From the NCBI GenBank assembly GCA_035540495.1, contig DATLGL010000063.1, forward strand, positions 62,001 through 126,000: DNA of 64,000 nt, in the 5' to 3' direction. The notes below the pieces were generated by a model, which saw only the letters and a list, made by a program, of their open reading frames with translations, searched no databases and had not been told where the DNA came from. This document shows, in pieces, positions 7,911 to 17,185 of the stretch. The stretch is from DASVEG01 sp035540495 (GTDB taxonomy: Bacteria > Actinomycetota > Acidimicrobiia > Acidimicrobiales > CADCTF01). A program made the translations under genes and the position numbers. Positions within the stretch are counted from its first letter, which is position 1. Each line of letters starts with the position of its first letter.

Positions 7911-10066
7911 CCGCCATCACCGCTCCGGTCACGGCGCAGTGGAACAAGCTGCCGAAGCCGGCGACCTACGGCATCACCGGCTTCGGGCTGGTGCTGCTGT
8001 ACCTGATCGGGAACTCGCTCCTTCCCGACGGTGCGCCGCTCCCGGTCGTGCTGATCGGGGCGGTGCTCGGCACGGTCACCGCGCTCCTCGCGATGGGGCT
8101 CATCCTCATCTACCGGACCGACAACATCATCAACTTCGCCTACGGGTCGATGGGCGGCATCGGCGGCGTCCTCGCGGTGACCCTCCACCTCAACGGTGGG
8201 ATGCCGTACCCGATCGCCGCGATCCTCGGCCTCGCCGCCGGCCTCGGCATCGGTGCCCTCGTCGAGCTCCTGGTGATCCGCCGCTTCGCGAACTCGTCGC
8301 GGCTCGTGCTGACCGTGGCGACGATCGGCCTCGCGCAGATCCTCGGTGGCATCGAGCTGATCATCCCGACGCTGTTCGGGTCGGCCGGTCTGGTGGGTGG
8401 GTTCACGACCCCGTGGTCGTCGTTCGGCATCAACATGTCGCCGGTCCGGTTCACGGGCGACCACATCCTCATCGTCGCCGTCGTGCCGCCGGTGATCATG
8501 GCGCTGGCGTGGTTCCTGCTGAAGACGGACGCGGGAGCCGCCGTGCGTGCTGCCGCGGAGAACCGTGAGCGTGCGCTGCTGCTCGGCATCCCGATCCAGC
8601 GCCTGTCGACGATGGTCTGGATCATCGCGGGCGGACTCGCCGCGCTGACCGCGATCGCCAAGGCGCCCTTCGCTGGTTCGGTCTCCACCGCCCTCGGAGG
8701 GCCGACGCTGCTCCTCCCGGCGCTTGCCGCGGCGACCGTGGCGAAGATGGAGAACCTGCCGCGCGCGTTCGTCGCCGGCGTCGGCCTCGGCATCCTCGAC
8801 CAGGTCGTGTTCTGGAACACCGGGCGGGCCTCGACGATGGACGTCGCCTTCCTCCTCGTCATCCTGGTCGCGCTGCTCGCTCAGAAGAACAAGCTCACGC
8901 GCGCTCAGGCCGGTGGCGCGAGCTCGTGGTCGCTGGCGGGCATCGTCCGCCCGATCCCGGCCGAGCTGAAGGGACTGCCGGAGATCCGAGCGGCCCGCAT
9001 CGCGCTTCCCGTGCTGGGGCTGCTGGTCGCCGTCGTCCTGCCGCGCGCGCTCGATCCCTCCGACCTCCTGCTACTCGCCGTCGCGTGCGTATGGGCGATG
9101 GTCGCGGTGTCGTTGGTCATCCTCACCGGTTGGGGCGGCGCGATCTCGCTCGGCCAGTTCGCGATCGTCGGCGTCGGCGCGGTCGTGACCGGCAACTTCC
9201 TCACCCGCACGAGCCTCGACTACTTCGCGATCCTGCTGGTCTCGGGTGTCGTCGGCGGCTTGCTCGCGCTGTTGATCGGCCTGCCTGCGTTGCGCATCCG
9301 GGGGCTGTTCCTCGCGGTGACGACGCTGGCGTTCGCCGTCGCTCTCGACAGCTACTTCCTCAACACCACGAACTTCCCGACGCTCATGCCGGGCGGCATC
9401 GATCGTCCGATCCTGTGGCAGCGGTTCCCGCTCGACCGCGGGCTCACGATGTACTACCTGTGCCTCGGGTTCCTGGTGCTCTCGATCGCTGCCGCCATCG
9501 GCGTGCGGAAGGGTCGAACCGGCCGGGCGCTGATCGCGACGAAGGACAACGAACGCGCCGCAGCCGCATCGGCCGTGCCCACGACCTCGTTGAAGCTCAC
9601 CGCGTTCCTCTTCTCGGGCGTCGTCGCCGGAGTCGCCGGCGGCCTCTACGTCGTCGCGGTGCGTGCGGTCGGCAACGGGTCGTTCCGCCCGTCGCTCAGC
9701 CTCGAGGTGTTCTCGACCGCGGTGATCGGCGGCCTGGGGTCGATCGGCGGCGCGGTGTTCGGTGTCACGTTGTTCCGCTTCCTCAGCCGCGTGCTGTCGG
9801 GCGAGCTGCGCCTGATCGTGTCGGGCGCCGGCCTGCTGTTCGTCCTCCTCGTGCTCCCCGGCGGTCTCGGCCAGGCGGCGATCGCGCTGCGCGACCGTGC
9901 GCTGCGGATGGTCGCGAACCGCCGCGGGATCCTCGTGCCGTCGCTCGTCGCCGACAAGCGCGACGAGGCCGACGACAAGCCCGAAGACGAGACCGGTGTG
10001 ATCTCCGGCGCGCTCGACGACGACAAGGTGCCCGGCAGCTCCGACAAGGAAGGGGCGCTCGTATGA
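7907..10066 (+). CDS. Fused LivH-LivM branched-chain amino acid ABC permease
   Basis: This 719-residue polytopic membrane protein joins the two permeases of a branched-chain amino acid (HAAT) transporter. Residues 1-330 resemble LivH (TALLAMGLILIYRTDNIINF, then NRERALLLGIPIQRLSTMVW). Residues 345-655 resemble LivM (LTGWGGAISLGQFAIVGVGA, TKDNERAAAASAV, and GGLGSIGGAVFG near the end). An acidic hydrophilic tail of about 50 residues closes the protein. The GTG start overlaps the stop of the binding-protein gene, and its own TGA overlaps the ATPase ATG. Fusion of both permeases into one chain is the unusual feature and fixes 1:1 stoichiometry. Confidence 0.92.
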   Translation: MTAITAPVTAQWNKLPKPATYGITGFGLVLLYLIGNSLLPDGAPLPVVLIGAVLGTVTALLAMGLILIYRTDNIINFAYGSMGGIGGVLAVTLHLNGGMPYPIAAILGLAAGLGIGALVELLVIRRFANSSRLVLTVATIGLAQILGGIELIIPTLFGSAGLVGGFTTPWSSFGINMSPVRFTGDHILIVAVVPPVIMALAWFLLKTDAGAAVRAAAENRERALLLGIPIQRLSTMVWIIAGGLAALTAIAKAPFAGSVSTALGGPTLLLPALAAATVAKMENLPRAFVAGVGLGILDQVVFWNTGRASTMDVAFLLVILVALLAQKNKLTRAQAGGASSWSLAGIVRPIPAELKGLPEIRAARIALPVLGLLVAVVLPRALDPSDLLLLAVACVWAMVAVSLVILTGWGGAISLGQFAIVGVGAVVTGNFLTRTSLDYFAILLVSGVVGGLLALLIGLPALRIRGLFLAVTTLAFAVALDSYFLNTTNFPTLMPGGIDRPILWQRFPLDRGLTMYYLCLGFLVLSIAAAIGVRKGRTGRALIATKDNERAAAASAVPTTSLKLTAFLFSGVVAGVAGGLYVVAVRAVGNGSFRPSLSLEVFSTAVIGGLGSIGGAVFGVTLFRFLSRVLSGELRLIVSGAGLLFVLLVLPGGLGQAAIALRDRALRMVANRRGILVPSLVADKRDEADDKPEDETGVISGALDDDKVPGSSDKEGALV

Positions 10067-11841
10067 CCGCCACGCTCGATCCGACGCAGCCGGTCCCCCC
10101 GGTGCCGGCCGACGACGGCGCCGCCGACACCATCCTCGACATTCGCGGTCTCGACGCCGGGTACGGGCCGGTGCAGATCCTCTTCGACGTCGACGTCGCC
10201 ATCAAGCGCAACGAGATCGTCGCGCTGCTCGGCACCAACGGTGCGGGCAAGTCGACGCTGCTCAAGGCGATCTCGGGCCTGTTGAAGCCGTGGAAGGGCG
10301 ACATCGAGTTCGAGGGCAGGAGCATCACCGGCATGCCGGCGAACAAGACCGCCGCGCTCGGCCTCGTGCAGATGCCGGGCGGCAAGGGCGTGTTCCCGAC
10401 GCTGACGGTCAAGGAGAACCTGCGCCTGGCCGGCTGGCTCGTCCGCAAGGAGAACGAGAGGTACGAAGAGGCGCTGGCTCGTGTGCTCGAGATGTTCCCG
10501 ATCCTCGAGAAGCGCTACGACCAGATGGCCGGCAACCTCTCCGGTGGCGAGCAGCAGATGCTGACGCTCGGGCAGGCGCTGCTCAACGACCCGAAGGTGC
10601 TGATGATCGACGAGCTGTCGCTCGGTCTCGCTCCGGCGATCGTGGGCCAGCTCATCGACGTGGTGCACAAGATCCACGAGACGGGCACGACGATCATCGT
10701 CGTCGAGCAGTCGATCAACGTCGCGCTCACGCTCGCCCAGAGGGCGATCTTCATGGAGAAGGGCGAAGTCCGCTTCGAGGGCGCGACCGCCGAACTGCTC
10801 GACCGTCCCGACATCCTCCGCTCCGTCTTCATCGCGGGCGCCTCCGCCGCCGACTCCGGCCCGACCGCAGCGACACCGGCTGCCGCAGAACCGCGGCGCC
10901 AGGAGCGCCAGCGAGAAGCCGCAACAGTCGAGCGCAGCGAGACAATCGATCGCGATGCGCCGGTCGTTCTCGAGACCGTCGACGTCGTGAAGCGGTTCGG
11001 CGGGATCACCGCGGTCGACAACGTGTCGATCCAGCTGCGCCAGGGGCACATCCTCGGCCTCATCGGTCAGAACGGCGCAGGCAAGACCACGCTGTTCGAC
11101 TGCATCTCGGGGTTCCTGCCGATCGACGGCGGCCACGTGCTCCTGCAGGGCTACGACATCACCGACTGGGAGCCGCACGAGCGGGCCCGCAACCGGTTGG
11201 GCCGGTCGTTCCAGGAGGCGAAGCTCTACCCGTCGCTCACGGTCGCAGAGACGATCGCGGTCGCGCTCGAGCGGCACCTCGCGTCGAAGGACATCATCGC
11301 CTCAGCGTTCTCGCTGCCGGCCTCGTACGAATCCGAGCTCGTCGCCCACCAGCGGGTCGAGGAACTCATCGAACTGATGGGTCTGACGGCGTTCCGCGAC
11401 AAGCTCGTTGGCGAGCTGTCGACGGGCTCCCGCCGCATCGTCGAGCTCGCGTGCATCCTCGCCCAGGACCCGTCGGTGCTGCTGCTCGACGAACCATCGG
11501 GTGGCGTCGCGCAGCGCGAGACCGAGGCCCTCGGTCCGCTGCTCAAGCGGGTGCAGGCGTTCACCGGCTGCTCGATCCTCGTGATCGAGCACGACATGCC
11601 GCTGCTGTCGTCGATCTGCGACGAGATGGTCGCGCTCGAGCTCGGCGGCGTGATCGCCCGAGGCACGCCGGACGAGGTCCTCAACCACCCCCGGGTGATC
11701 GAGAGCTACCTCGGCACCAACGAGGCGGCGATCAACCGTTCGGGCGCCCGCACGACGTCTCGCGAGCAGGCCGCGCCGGCGCCGGCCGCCGACGGCGCTG
11801 CCCCGACGCGACGCCGGCGTCGCCGCACGCAAGACAGCTGA
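10063..11841 (+). CDS. Fused LivF-LivG ABC transporter ATPase
   Basis: This 592-residue protein has two complete ABC nucleotide-binding domains. The first (about 25-260, LivF-like) has Walker A GTNGAGKST, signature LSGGEQQM and Walker B VLMIDE. The second (about 305-565, LivG-like) has Walker A GQNGAGKTT, Walker B VLLLDEPS and a divergent signature LSTGSRR in place of LSGGQ. An Ala/Glu/Arg-rich linker of about 45 residues joins them, and the C-terminus ends in a basic RRRRRRT stretch. It pairs with the fused permease to make a transporter encoded by only three genes. The divergent second signature suggests asymmetric ATP sites. Confidence 0.93.
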   Translation: MTATLDPTQPVPPVPADDGAADTILDIRGLDAGYGPVQILFDVDVAIKRNEIVALLGTNGAGKSTLLKAISGLLKPWKGDIEFEGRSITGMPANKTAALGLVQMPGGKGVFPTLTVKENLRLAGWLVRKENERYEEALARVLEMFPILEKRYDQMAGNLSGGEQQMLTLGQALLNDPKVLMIDELSLGLAPAIVGQLIDVVHKIHETGTTIIVVEQSINVALTLAQRAIFMEKGEVRFEGATAELLDRPDILRSVFIAGASAADSGPTAATPAAAEPRRQERQREAATVERSETIDRDAPVVLETVDVVKRFGGITAVDNVSIQLRQGHILGLIGQNGAGKTTLFDCISGFLPIDGGHVLLQGYDITDWEPHERARNRLGRSFQEAKLYPSLTVAETIAVALERHLASKDIIASAFSLPASYESELVAHQRVEELIELMGLTAFRDKLVGELSTGSRRIVELACILAQDPSVLLLDEPSGGVAQRETEALGPLLKRVQAFTGCSILVIEHDMPLLSSICDEMVALELGGVIARGTPDEVLNHPRVIESYLGTNEAAINRSGARTTSREQAAPAPAADGAAPTRRRRRRTQDS

Positions 11842-11859
11842 CCGGTACGGTCGTCGTCC

Positions 11860-13335
11860 ATCGACGACCGCACCACCCTCAGCTGGGAGTCGCCGGACGG
11901 GAACCCCTGGTGGTTCGAGGCGGCGCACTTCCCGTACCCCGTCAGCCGCCTGTTCGCCGACGTCATCGACAGGGTGTGCGAGGGCTGGTTGACGGGCGCC
12001 ATGTCGTACGGCGTGCCGCGCCGCCGCGCGCGGTGGGCCCACGTCAACGGCTACCTCTTCTACGGCGAGCAGGAGCCGTCGTATCCGGGTGACCCGGAGC
12101 TGAACGCGCGAGCGATTCGCGAGCGGTGGTGGGTGCGGGAGTACGAGCACTGGTTCGCCGACGAGAAGCCCGCCATCGAGGCGACGAACCGACGTCTCCA
12201 AGCCGTCGACGTCGGCGCGCTCGACGATGCGTCGCTCCACGCGCACGTGCGGGAGGCGCTCGAACACGTCCTGACCGTCGCTCCGCTCCACTTCTCGCAT
12301 CGCGGGCGGGAGCTGTCGCGCCAGGAGCTGCGTCGTCTGGCAGAGGCCGAAGGCGTGGAGCTCGGCGACCTCGGCGCGTTCTTCGCGGGGCGCTCCCCGG
12401 CGTCGAGCCGGCCGGCGCACCTCGTCGCGGCCATCGCGGACGCGCTGCGCGACGGCGGGGTCGACCCGGGTTCGATCCACGATCTCGCTCTCGTTCGTGC
12501 GGTGCCGGAGGCAGCACGGCTGCTCGACGAGTACCTCGACGAGTTCGGGCAACGCCTGCTCGACAGCTACGACCTCGCGTGTCCGACCCTGGGCGAGCGA
12601 CCCGAAGTCGTGTGTGCCTCGATTCGCGCCGCGGCGTCGCCGACGCGCCGGCGCGAGCCGATGACCGCTTCGCTGCCGGCGATGTCCGACGAGCTGCGCC
12701 GGCTCGTGGAGGAGGCGGCGATCTCGGCCGGGACGGAAGACGACGACGACGGCGTGTGCATCTTCTGGCCGTCGGGGCTGCTGCGACGGGCGCTGCTGGA
12801 GGTCGCTCGCCGGCGTGGGCTGCGTGACCCGGCAGCCGTGTTCGAGGTCGACCGCGACGAGCTCTACGCGCTCCTCGACGGTCGTGGGCCGAGCGTCGAA
12901 GAGTTGCACCGCCGCCTCGAAGCGCGCCTCGCCGCAGCAGCGATCACGCCGCCCCCGTCGCTCGGCACCGACGACACGGATCAGCGGGCGAGCGACGCCG
13001 ATCGTCCGCGCCGCGCGCTCGAAGGCACCGGCATCGGCACCGACGTCGTGCGCGGCCGCGCCTGCGTCGTCGGGGTAGACGGCGACGGGCTCGCTCACAT
13101 CGAACCGGACGACGTGCTCGTCGCCGTCACCACCACGCCCGGTTACAACGCGGTGATGCCGATCGTTGCGGCCATAGCGACCGAGACGAACATGGGCCAC
13201 ACGGTGATCTGTGCCCGCGAGCTCGGGATCCCCGCGGTCGTCGGCGTGCCCGGTCTGCTGTCGGTGGTGCAATCGGGTGACCTCGTCGAGGTCGACGCCG
13301 CAAACGGCGTCGTGCGGGTCATCGCTCCCGCGTGA
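11860..13335 (+). CDS. PEP-utilising-enzyme mobile-domain protein; 5' end uncertain
   Basis: The C-terminus carries the phosphohistidine swivelling domain of PEP/pyruvate-utilising enzymes: TTTPGYNAVMPIVAAIATE, then MGHTVICARELGIPAVVGV, with the His as phosphoacceptor. The N-terminal part matches the opening of a family in which W-E-P-x-G-x-W-x-x-D-x-x-H-F-P-x-P is conserved; here TLSWESPDG and FEAAHFPYPVSRLF. That conserved opening lies upstream of the first ordinary start in frame (GTG 11974). The only open start-like codon before it is ATC 11860, just after the ATPase stop. The ATP-grasp domain is absent from this gene, so it may act with another subunit or be a phosphocarrier. If translation starts at 11974 the product is 453 residues. 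Confidence 0.7.
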   Translation: MDDRTTLSWESPDGNPWWFEAAHFPYPVSRLFADVIDRVCEGWLTGAMSYGVPRRRARWAHVNGYLFYGEQEPSYPGDPELNARAIRERWWVREYEHWFADEKPAIEATNRRLQAVDVGALDDASLHAHVREALEHVLTVAPLHFSHRGRELSRQELRRLAEAEGVELGDLGAFFAGRSPASSRPAHLVAAIADALRDGGVDPGSIHDLALVRAVPEAARLLDEYLDEFGQRLLDSYDLACPTLGERPEVVCASIRAAASPTRRREPMTASLPAMSDELRRLVEEAAISAGTEDDDDGVCIFWPSGLLRRALLEVARRRGLRDPAAVFEVDRDELYALLDGRGPSVEELHRRLEARLAAAAITPPPSLGTDDTDQRASDADRPRRALEGTGIGTDVVRGRACVVGVDGDGLAHIEPDDVLVAVTTTPGYNAVMPIVAAIATETNMGHTVICARELGIPAVVGVPGLLSVVQSGDLVEVDAANGVVRVIAPA

Positions 13336-13336
13336 C

Positions 13337-14320
13337 ATGACCGGCGCGGCCGCGCCCGGCGGATGTCGCGATCTCGTCCTCAAGCGATCGGATCGGAAGG
13401 TCGACGTAGCTCCGATGGACCGTGGCGGCTGGTTGTCGAGCGATGGTGGGCCGTCGCCCGAGCTCGAAGCGATCTGGGGCCCGAACGCGTCGACGCAGGC
13501 TCCGGCGCGCTCGTCGATCGTGGCCGATCCGGAGGCGGTGTTCCCGGGGCCGCGGCTCGACGCTGCGGCGCTGGTTCCCGAAGCCTCCCGAGCGTCGCGG
13601 CGCGCGATCGTCGTGTCGCTCGTCGCCGTCGGTGTCGTTGTGCTCGTGCTCGGTGCCGCCACGGTGCTACGTGCCCCGTCGAGCGGCCCGGGCGACGGCA
13701 GGACGATCTCCACCGCCGCCGCATCATCGTCGGAGCGAGGTGCACCGGAGGCCGTGACCGAGGAGCAGGCGGCGAATGCTCGCGCGTTCCTCGAGCGGTG
13801 GAACGCGGGGCCGTCGACGACCATGCCGCTCGGCGCGGCGGGCGTCCCGCTGCACGAGCGTCCGACGACGACCACACTGCCCGCCTCGACGCTGCCCGGT
13901 CGCTCGGCCCGACCCGAGGGCTCTTCGAGCTCGTGGAGCTCGTCGCCCCGCACAACGGTCGCGCCGACACTCTCGCCCGACGACCCGCGCCTCCGGGGAG
14001 CGGAGAAGGCTGCGCAGGACTTCGTCGACGCGATGAGCCGTCGCGACTGCGACGCGTTCTGGAACGCGCTGAGCACGCGCACGCGAGAGTTCTTCGAGGA
14101 GTTCTCGGAGGGTGATGAGGGGGGCGCGTCGATGAAGGACGAGATGTGCGCCAGCCTCCGTAGCGAGCAGCTGCCGAAGATCACCGTGCGACCGCCGGCG
14201 CGCCCGCACGGGAAGGACGGGGCGCTCGTCGAGATGGAAGCCGACGGCGAGGTCGAGCAGCTGCCGATGCTTCTCGAGGACGGCCGTTGGACCGTCGACC
14301 TCGTCGGCTCCTTCGAGTAG
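13337..14320 (+). CDS. Single-pass membrane protein with C-terminal DUF4878/NTF2-like domain
   Basis: This 327-residue protein has a hydrophilic N-terminal 88 residues, a TM helix (AIVVSLVAVGVVVLVLGAAT, about 90-111), and a Ser/Thr/Pro-rich spacer to about residue 212. The C-terminal domain begins AEKAAQDFVDAMSRRDCDAF and ends in DGRWTVDLVGSF; this layout resembles DUF4878/lumazine-binding-like domains of the NTF2 fold. It probably sits outside the membrane. It starts one base after the stop of the preceding gene and ends 7 bases from the convergent eCIS ATPase stop. An alternative start is ATG 13415. Function is unknown. Confidence 0.75.
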   Translation: MTGAAAPGGCRDLVLKRSDRKVDVAPMDRGGWLSSDGGPSPELEAIWGPNASTQAPARSSIVADPEAVFPGPRLDAAALVPEASRASRRAIVVSLVAVGVVVLVLGAATVLRAPSSGPGDGRTISTAAASSSERGAPEAVTEEQAANARAFLERWNAGPSTTMPLGAAGVPLHERPTTTTLPASTLPGRSARPEGSSSSWSSSPRTTVAPTLSPDDPRLRGAEKAAQDFVDAMSRRDCDAFWNALSTRTREFFEEFSEGDEGGASMKDEMCASLRSEQLPKITVRPPARPHGKDGALVEMEADGEVEQLPMLLEDGRWTVDLVGSFE

Positions 14321-14327
14321 CCCGTCG

Positions 14328-16454
14328 TCAGGTCTGGTTCGACACCACCAGCTCGTACCAAGGGCCGAACTCCGACGGCACGCAGAGCCGTCCGAGCTTC
14401 CGGTACTCCCTCTGCGTCGCACGCATCAGGTCGAGCATGGTGATCGGCTTCGACGTCTCGGCCGCGAAGTAGGCGGCTGTCACCGCGATCGAGCGGATGT
14501 TGCCGCCCGACAGCTCGAAGCGCTCCGAGGCGAAGTCGAGGTCGAGGTCGTCGCCACGCGGGATCTCCTTCCCGAGGCACCGGTCCCACAGCACCCGCCG
14601 GAACTCCGGTTCGGGCAGCGGGAAGTCGATCACCGCGTCGAGCCGTCGGGCGAAGGCCTCGTCGAGGTTCGCTCGGAGGTTCGTCGACAGGATCGCCAGG
14701 CCGTCGAAGCTCTCCATCCGTTGGAGGAGGTAGGCGACTTCGATGTTCGCGTAGCGGTCGTGCGCATCGCGCACCTCGGAACGTTTGCCGAACAGCGCGT
14801 CGGCCTCGTCGAAGAGCAGCACGCCGTTGATGCCGTCCGCTTCGCCGAAGATCCGCTCGAGGTTCTTCTCGGTCTCGCCCACGTACTTGTCGACGACCGT
14901 CGCGAGGTTGATCGAGTAGAGGTCGAGTCCGAGCTCGCCCGCGATCACCTCCGCCGACATCGTCTTGCCGGTGCCGGAGTCGCCTGCGAACAGGCCGGTG
15001 ATGCCGCGGCCGCGTCCGCCGCCTGGCCGCAAGCCCCACTCGTCGATGACGCGGTCGCGATGACGGGCTCGGCTCGCGAGCTCCTTCAGACCGGCGAGGG
15101 TCGGCGGCGGGAGGACGAGGTCGTCCCATCCGACTCGTGGTTCGACGCGCCGAGCGAGCGTCTCGAGGCCGGCGGCGTTCTGCGCGCGAGCACCGGCCCG
15201 GAGATGTGAGGCGGCCATCCCGCCGCCGTCTGCCGCGGCCTGGAGGTGAGCCGCGGTCGCGGCTCGGTGGATCTGCTCCGGGGTGAGGCGGAAGTGGACG
15301 GTGACGTCGCCCGCATCGTTGCCGTCCGTGGTCTTGTCGTTGTCGCCCAGCCACGTCTGCCACAGGCTGGCGCGGTCGCTCGCCGACGGCGCGGTCGCGT
15401 CGAGCAGCGCAGGGACGACCCGGCTCCAACCGGGCTCCCAGCTGCGCTTCCCGATGAGCACCACCGGCGGCGCGAGGCCCGGGTCGACGGTGAGGTTCGG
15501 CGGGTCGGGCTCAGCGAAGGCGCGCACCGCGGCAGGGCCACGTTCGGCGAGCGCCTCGACCGGTCCGGCGACGAGGCCGGCGCCCCGCAGGCGGGCGTCT
15601 CGGATCGCGATCGCCGCGATGGCGGCCGCGTCTTCGTTCGCTCCGATGCGGTTGAGGTCGAGCGCCACGGTCGGCAGGCCGACCAGGGTGAGCGCGGCCG
15701 CCGCGAGCGAACGTCCGGACGCCCCCGGCTTCTCCCGCACGTAGCAGAGGCGGGCGCCCGCGGTGATGACTCGGGCCATCGGCGCGGGATCGGGCGCGGC
15801 GTCGGCTGACGCATCCGCGATGAGCCCGAGGAGCCCGGCGTCGGGCGCGTCGTCGCCGAGCAGATGCGCCGTCACACGATCGGGAACCTGGAGCGCGCGG
15901 GTGAGGAACGGCCGTGCCGGCTCGTCGATGACGACGAGATCGTGCGCGATCAGCGGGCCTGTCGGGAGCAAGCGCTCACGAGCGAGGCCCGACGCCGTAG
16001 GCAGGCCTGCCATCTCGAGCGCGAGGCCGACCGTGGCGCGCCGGCGCGTGACGTCGTCGTTCAGGTACCCGTACAGCTTCTCGAAGCGGCTGTCGAGGTC
16101 GGGTGCCATCGCGAGGAGCAGCAGTTCGACGTCGACGGGCAGGAGGCCGAAGGTCGCCGCGAGCCGGCGCAGGCGGATGTCGGCGCCGGCGAGTTGGGCC
16201 CGGTCGGCGTCGGCCTCGATCCGCTGCAGCGCGCTCGCTGCCGCGGCATCGGGAGGCGGCGGCTGCACCTGCCCGGCGAGCAGCCGATCGACGTGTTCGT
16301 CCGACAGGTACAGGCCGCGGAAGGGATCGTCAGGATTGGGGTCGGCGGCACGCCTGGTCGCGACGGTCGCGCGGACGCGGACCTCGACGACGCCGAGGCG
16401 CCCCAGCAGATGCGTGAGCGACGGATCGAGTTGGTCGCTCGCTGTGGCGAGCAC
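14328..16454 (-). CDS. eCIS-associated AAA+ ATPase
   Basis: This 708-residue protein has a long N-terminal region with degenerate ATPase-like features and a C-terminal AAA+ module from about residue 450. The module has Walker A GDSGTGKTMS (about 488-497), Walker B GVLLFDEADALFGKRS (about 541-556), sensor-1 AILSTNLRANLDEAF and the arginine-finger region RRLDAVIDFPLPE. This layout is the conserved ATPase of eCIS loci, thought to aid particle assembly or remodelling. The GTG start lies 2 bases after the DUF4255 stop, so the genes are translationally coupled. Its presence with sheath, tube, DUF4157 and DUF4255 separates this locus from a prophage tail. Confidence 0.92.
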   Translation of the reverse strand: MLATASDQLDPSLTHLLGRLGVVEVRVRATVATRRAADPNPDDPFRGLYLSDEHVDRLLAGQVQPPPPDAAAASALQRIEADADRAQLAGADIRLRRLAATFGLLPVDVELLLLAMAPDLDSRFEKLYGYLNDDVTRRRATVGLALEMAGLPTASGLARERLLPTGPLIAHDLVVIDEPARPFLTRALQVPDRVTAHLLGDDAPDAGLLGLIADASADAAPDPAPMARVITAGARLCYVREKPGASGRSLAAAALTLVGLPTVALDLNRIGANEDAAAIAAIAIRDARLRGAGLVAGPVEALAERGPAAVRAFAEPDPPNLTVDPGLAPPVVLIGKRSWEPGWSRVVPALLDATAPSASDRASLWQTWLGDNDKTTDGNDAGDVTVHFRLTPEQIHRAATAAHLQAAADGGGMAASHLRAGARAQNAAGLETLARRVEPRVGWDDLVLPPPTLAGLKELASRARHRDRVIDEWGLRPGGGRGRGITGLFAGDSGTGKTMSAEVIAGELGLDLYSINLATVVDKYVGETEKNLERIFGEADGINGVLLFDEADALFGKRSEVRDAHDRYANIEVAYLLQRMESFDGLAILSTNLRANLDEAFARRLDAVIDFPLPEPEFRRVLWDRCLGKEIPRGDDLDLDFASERFELSGGNIRSIAVTAAYFAAETSKPITMLDLMRATQREYRKLGRLCVPSEFGPWYELVVSNQT

Positions 16455-16456
16455 CG

Positions 16457-17185
16457 CTACCGCTTCTTCGACGACCAGGTCTGCGTGAACGCTCTCGCGC
16501 CGGCGGCGGTCGCCGCAGGCTCGCGTCCGCTCGCGCCGTCGCCGTCAGCGCCGTCGGCCCCGTCTTCACCGGGTTCGGGTGGCACCCGTCCCTTGACCGT
16601 GTCCGACTGCCCCTCGATGCCTTCCCACTCGAACGTGGGAGGCGTGCTGACGAGCGTGGCGACCGGGCTGAGGCGGTCGGTGTCGACGGGCACGAGGCAG
16701 ACGAGGTCGAGCGACGGCTTGAGCTCGCCGCCCAGGGCCGACCACACGTCTGACAGGGCGCGGTCTTCCGGCGGCGGGAGGGCGATCGTGATGTCGATCG
16801 GCCAGCCGGTGTCGCCGAGCGAGCCGACGATCTGGTCGCCGGGGATGCGGTCCTGCTTGAGGAAGCAGGCGAGCATCGCGGACAGGAGGCGGTGCTCGTC
16901 CTCCGGGCGTTGCGTCCAGCACGTGATCAGGTACGACAGCTTGAAGAAGCGTGGGAAGATCGTCTTGCCCGTCTTCCGCCCCATCTCGTCGCGCGCGTAG
17001 ACATCGCCCGACTGGCGGCGCTTGAGGTCTTCCCGGATGTCGTAGAGGTAGATGTCGATCGTCGGGGTGTTGCGGCGGCTGGCCCAGTCCTTCGTCGGCG
17101 CCTCGAAGAGCACCTCGATGTCGGACCCGTTGATGACCTCGCGGCGCACGATGGCGCGCAGGGTCTCGTCGACGTCGTGGATCAT
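16457..17185 (-). CDS. DUF4255 / Pvc16-like eCIS protein
   Basis: This 242-residue protein has its DUF4255 (Pvc16 N-terminal) domain at about residues 1-180: MIHDVDETLRAIVRREV, RNTPTIDIYLYDIREDL, FKLSYLITCWTQRPEDEHRL and IDITIALPPPEDRALSDVWS. It then has an acidic and Ala/Gly-rich tail. In contractile injection systems the Pvc16-type protein caps the tube/sheath distal end and stops polymerisation. The ATG overlaps the TGA of the regulator gene (TGATG). It is the strongest marker, together with the ATPase, that this second block is part of the eCIS. Confidence 0.92.
   Translation of the reverse strand: MIHDVDETLRAIVRREVINGSDIEVLFEAPTKDWASRRNTPTIDIYLYDIREDLKRRQSGDVYARDEMGRKTGKTIFPRFFKLSYLITCWTQRPEDEHRLLSAMLACFLKQDRIPGDQIVGSLGDTGWPIDITIALPPPEDRALSDVWSALGGELKPSLDLVCLVPVDTDRLSPVATLVSTPPTFEWEGIEGQSDTVKGRVPPEPGEDGADGADGDGASGREPAATAAGARAFTQTWSSKKR

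Noticed and set aside
9646..11277. 543-codon minus-strand open frame opposite the ABC permease and ATPase genes
   Set aside because: Only antisense GC-rich frame content; the plus-strand genes have complete family motifs.
11302..15429. 1375-codon minus-strand open frame
   Set aside because: It runs across parts of the ABC ATPase, PEP-domain and membrane-protein genes and into the AAA+ gene in another frame; the composition is that of a high-GC shadow.
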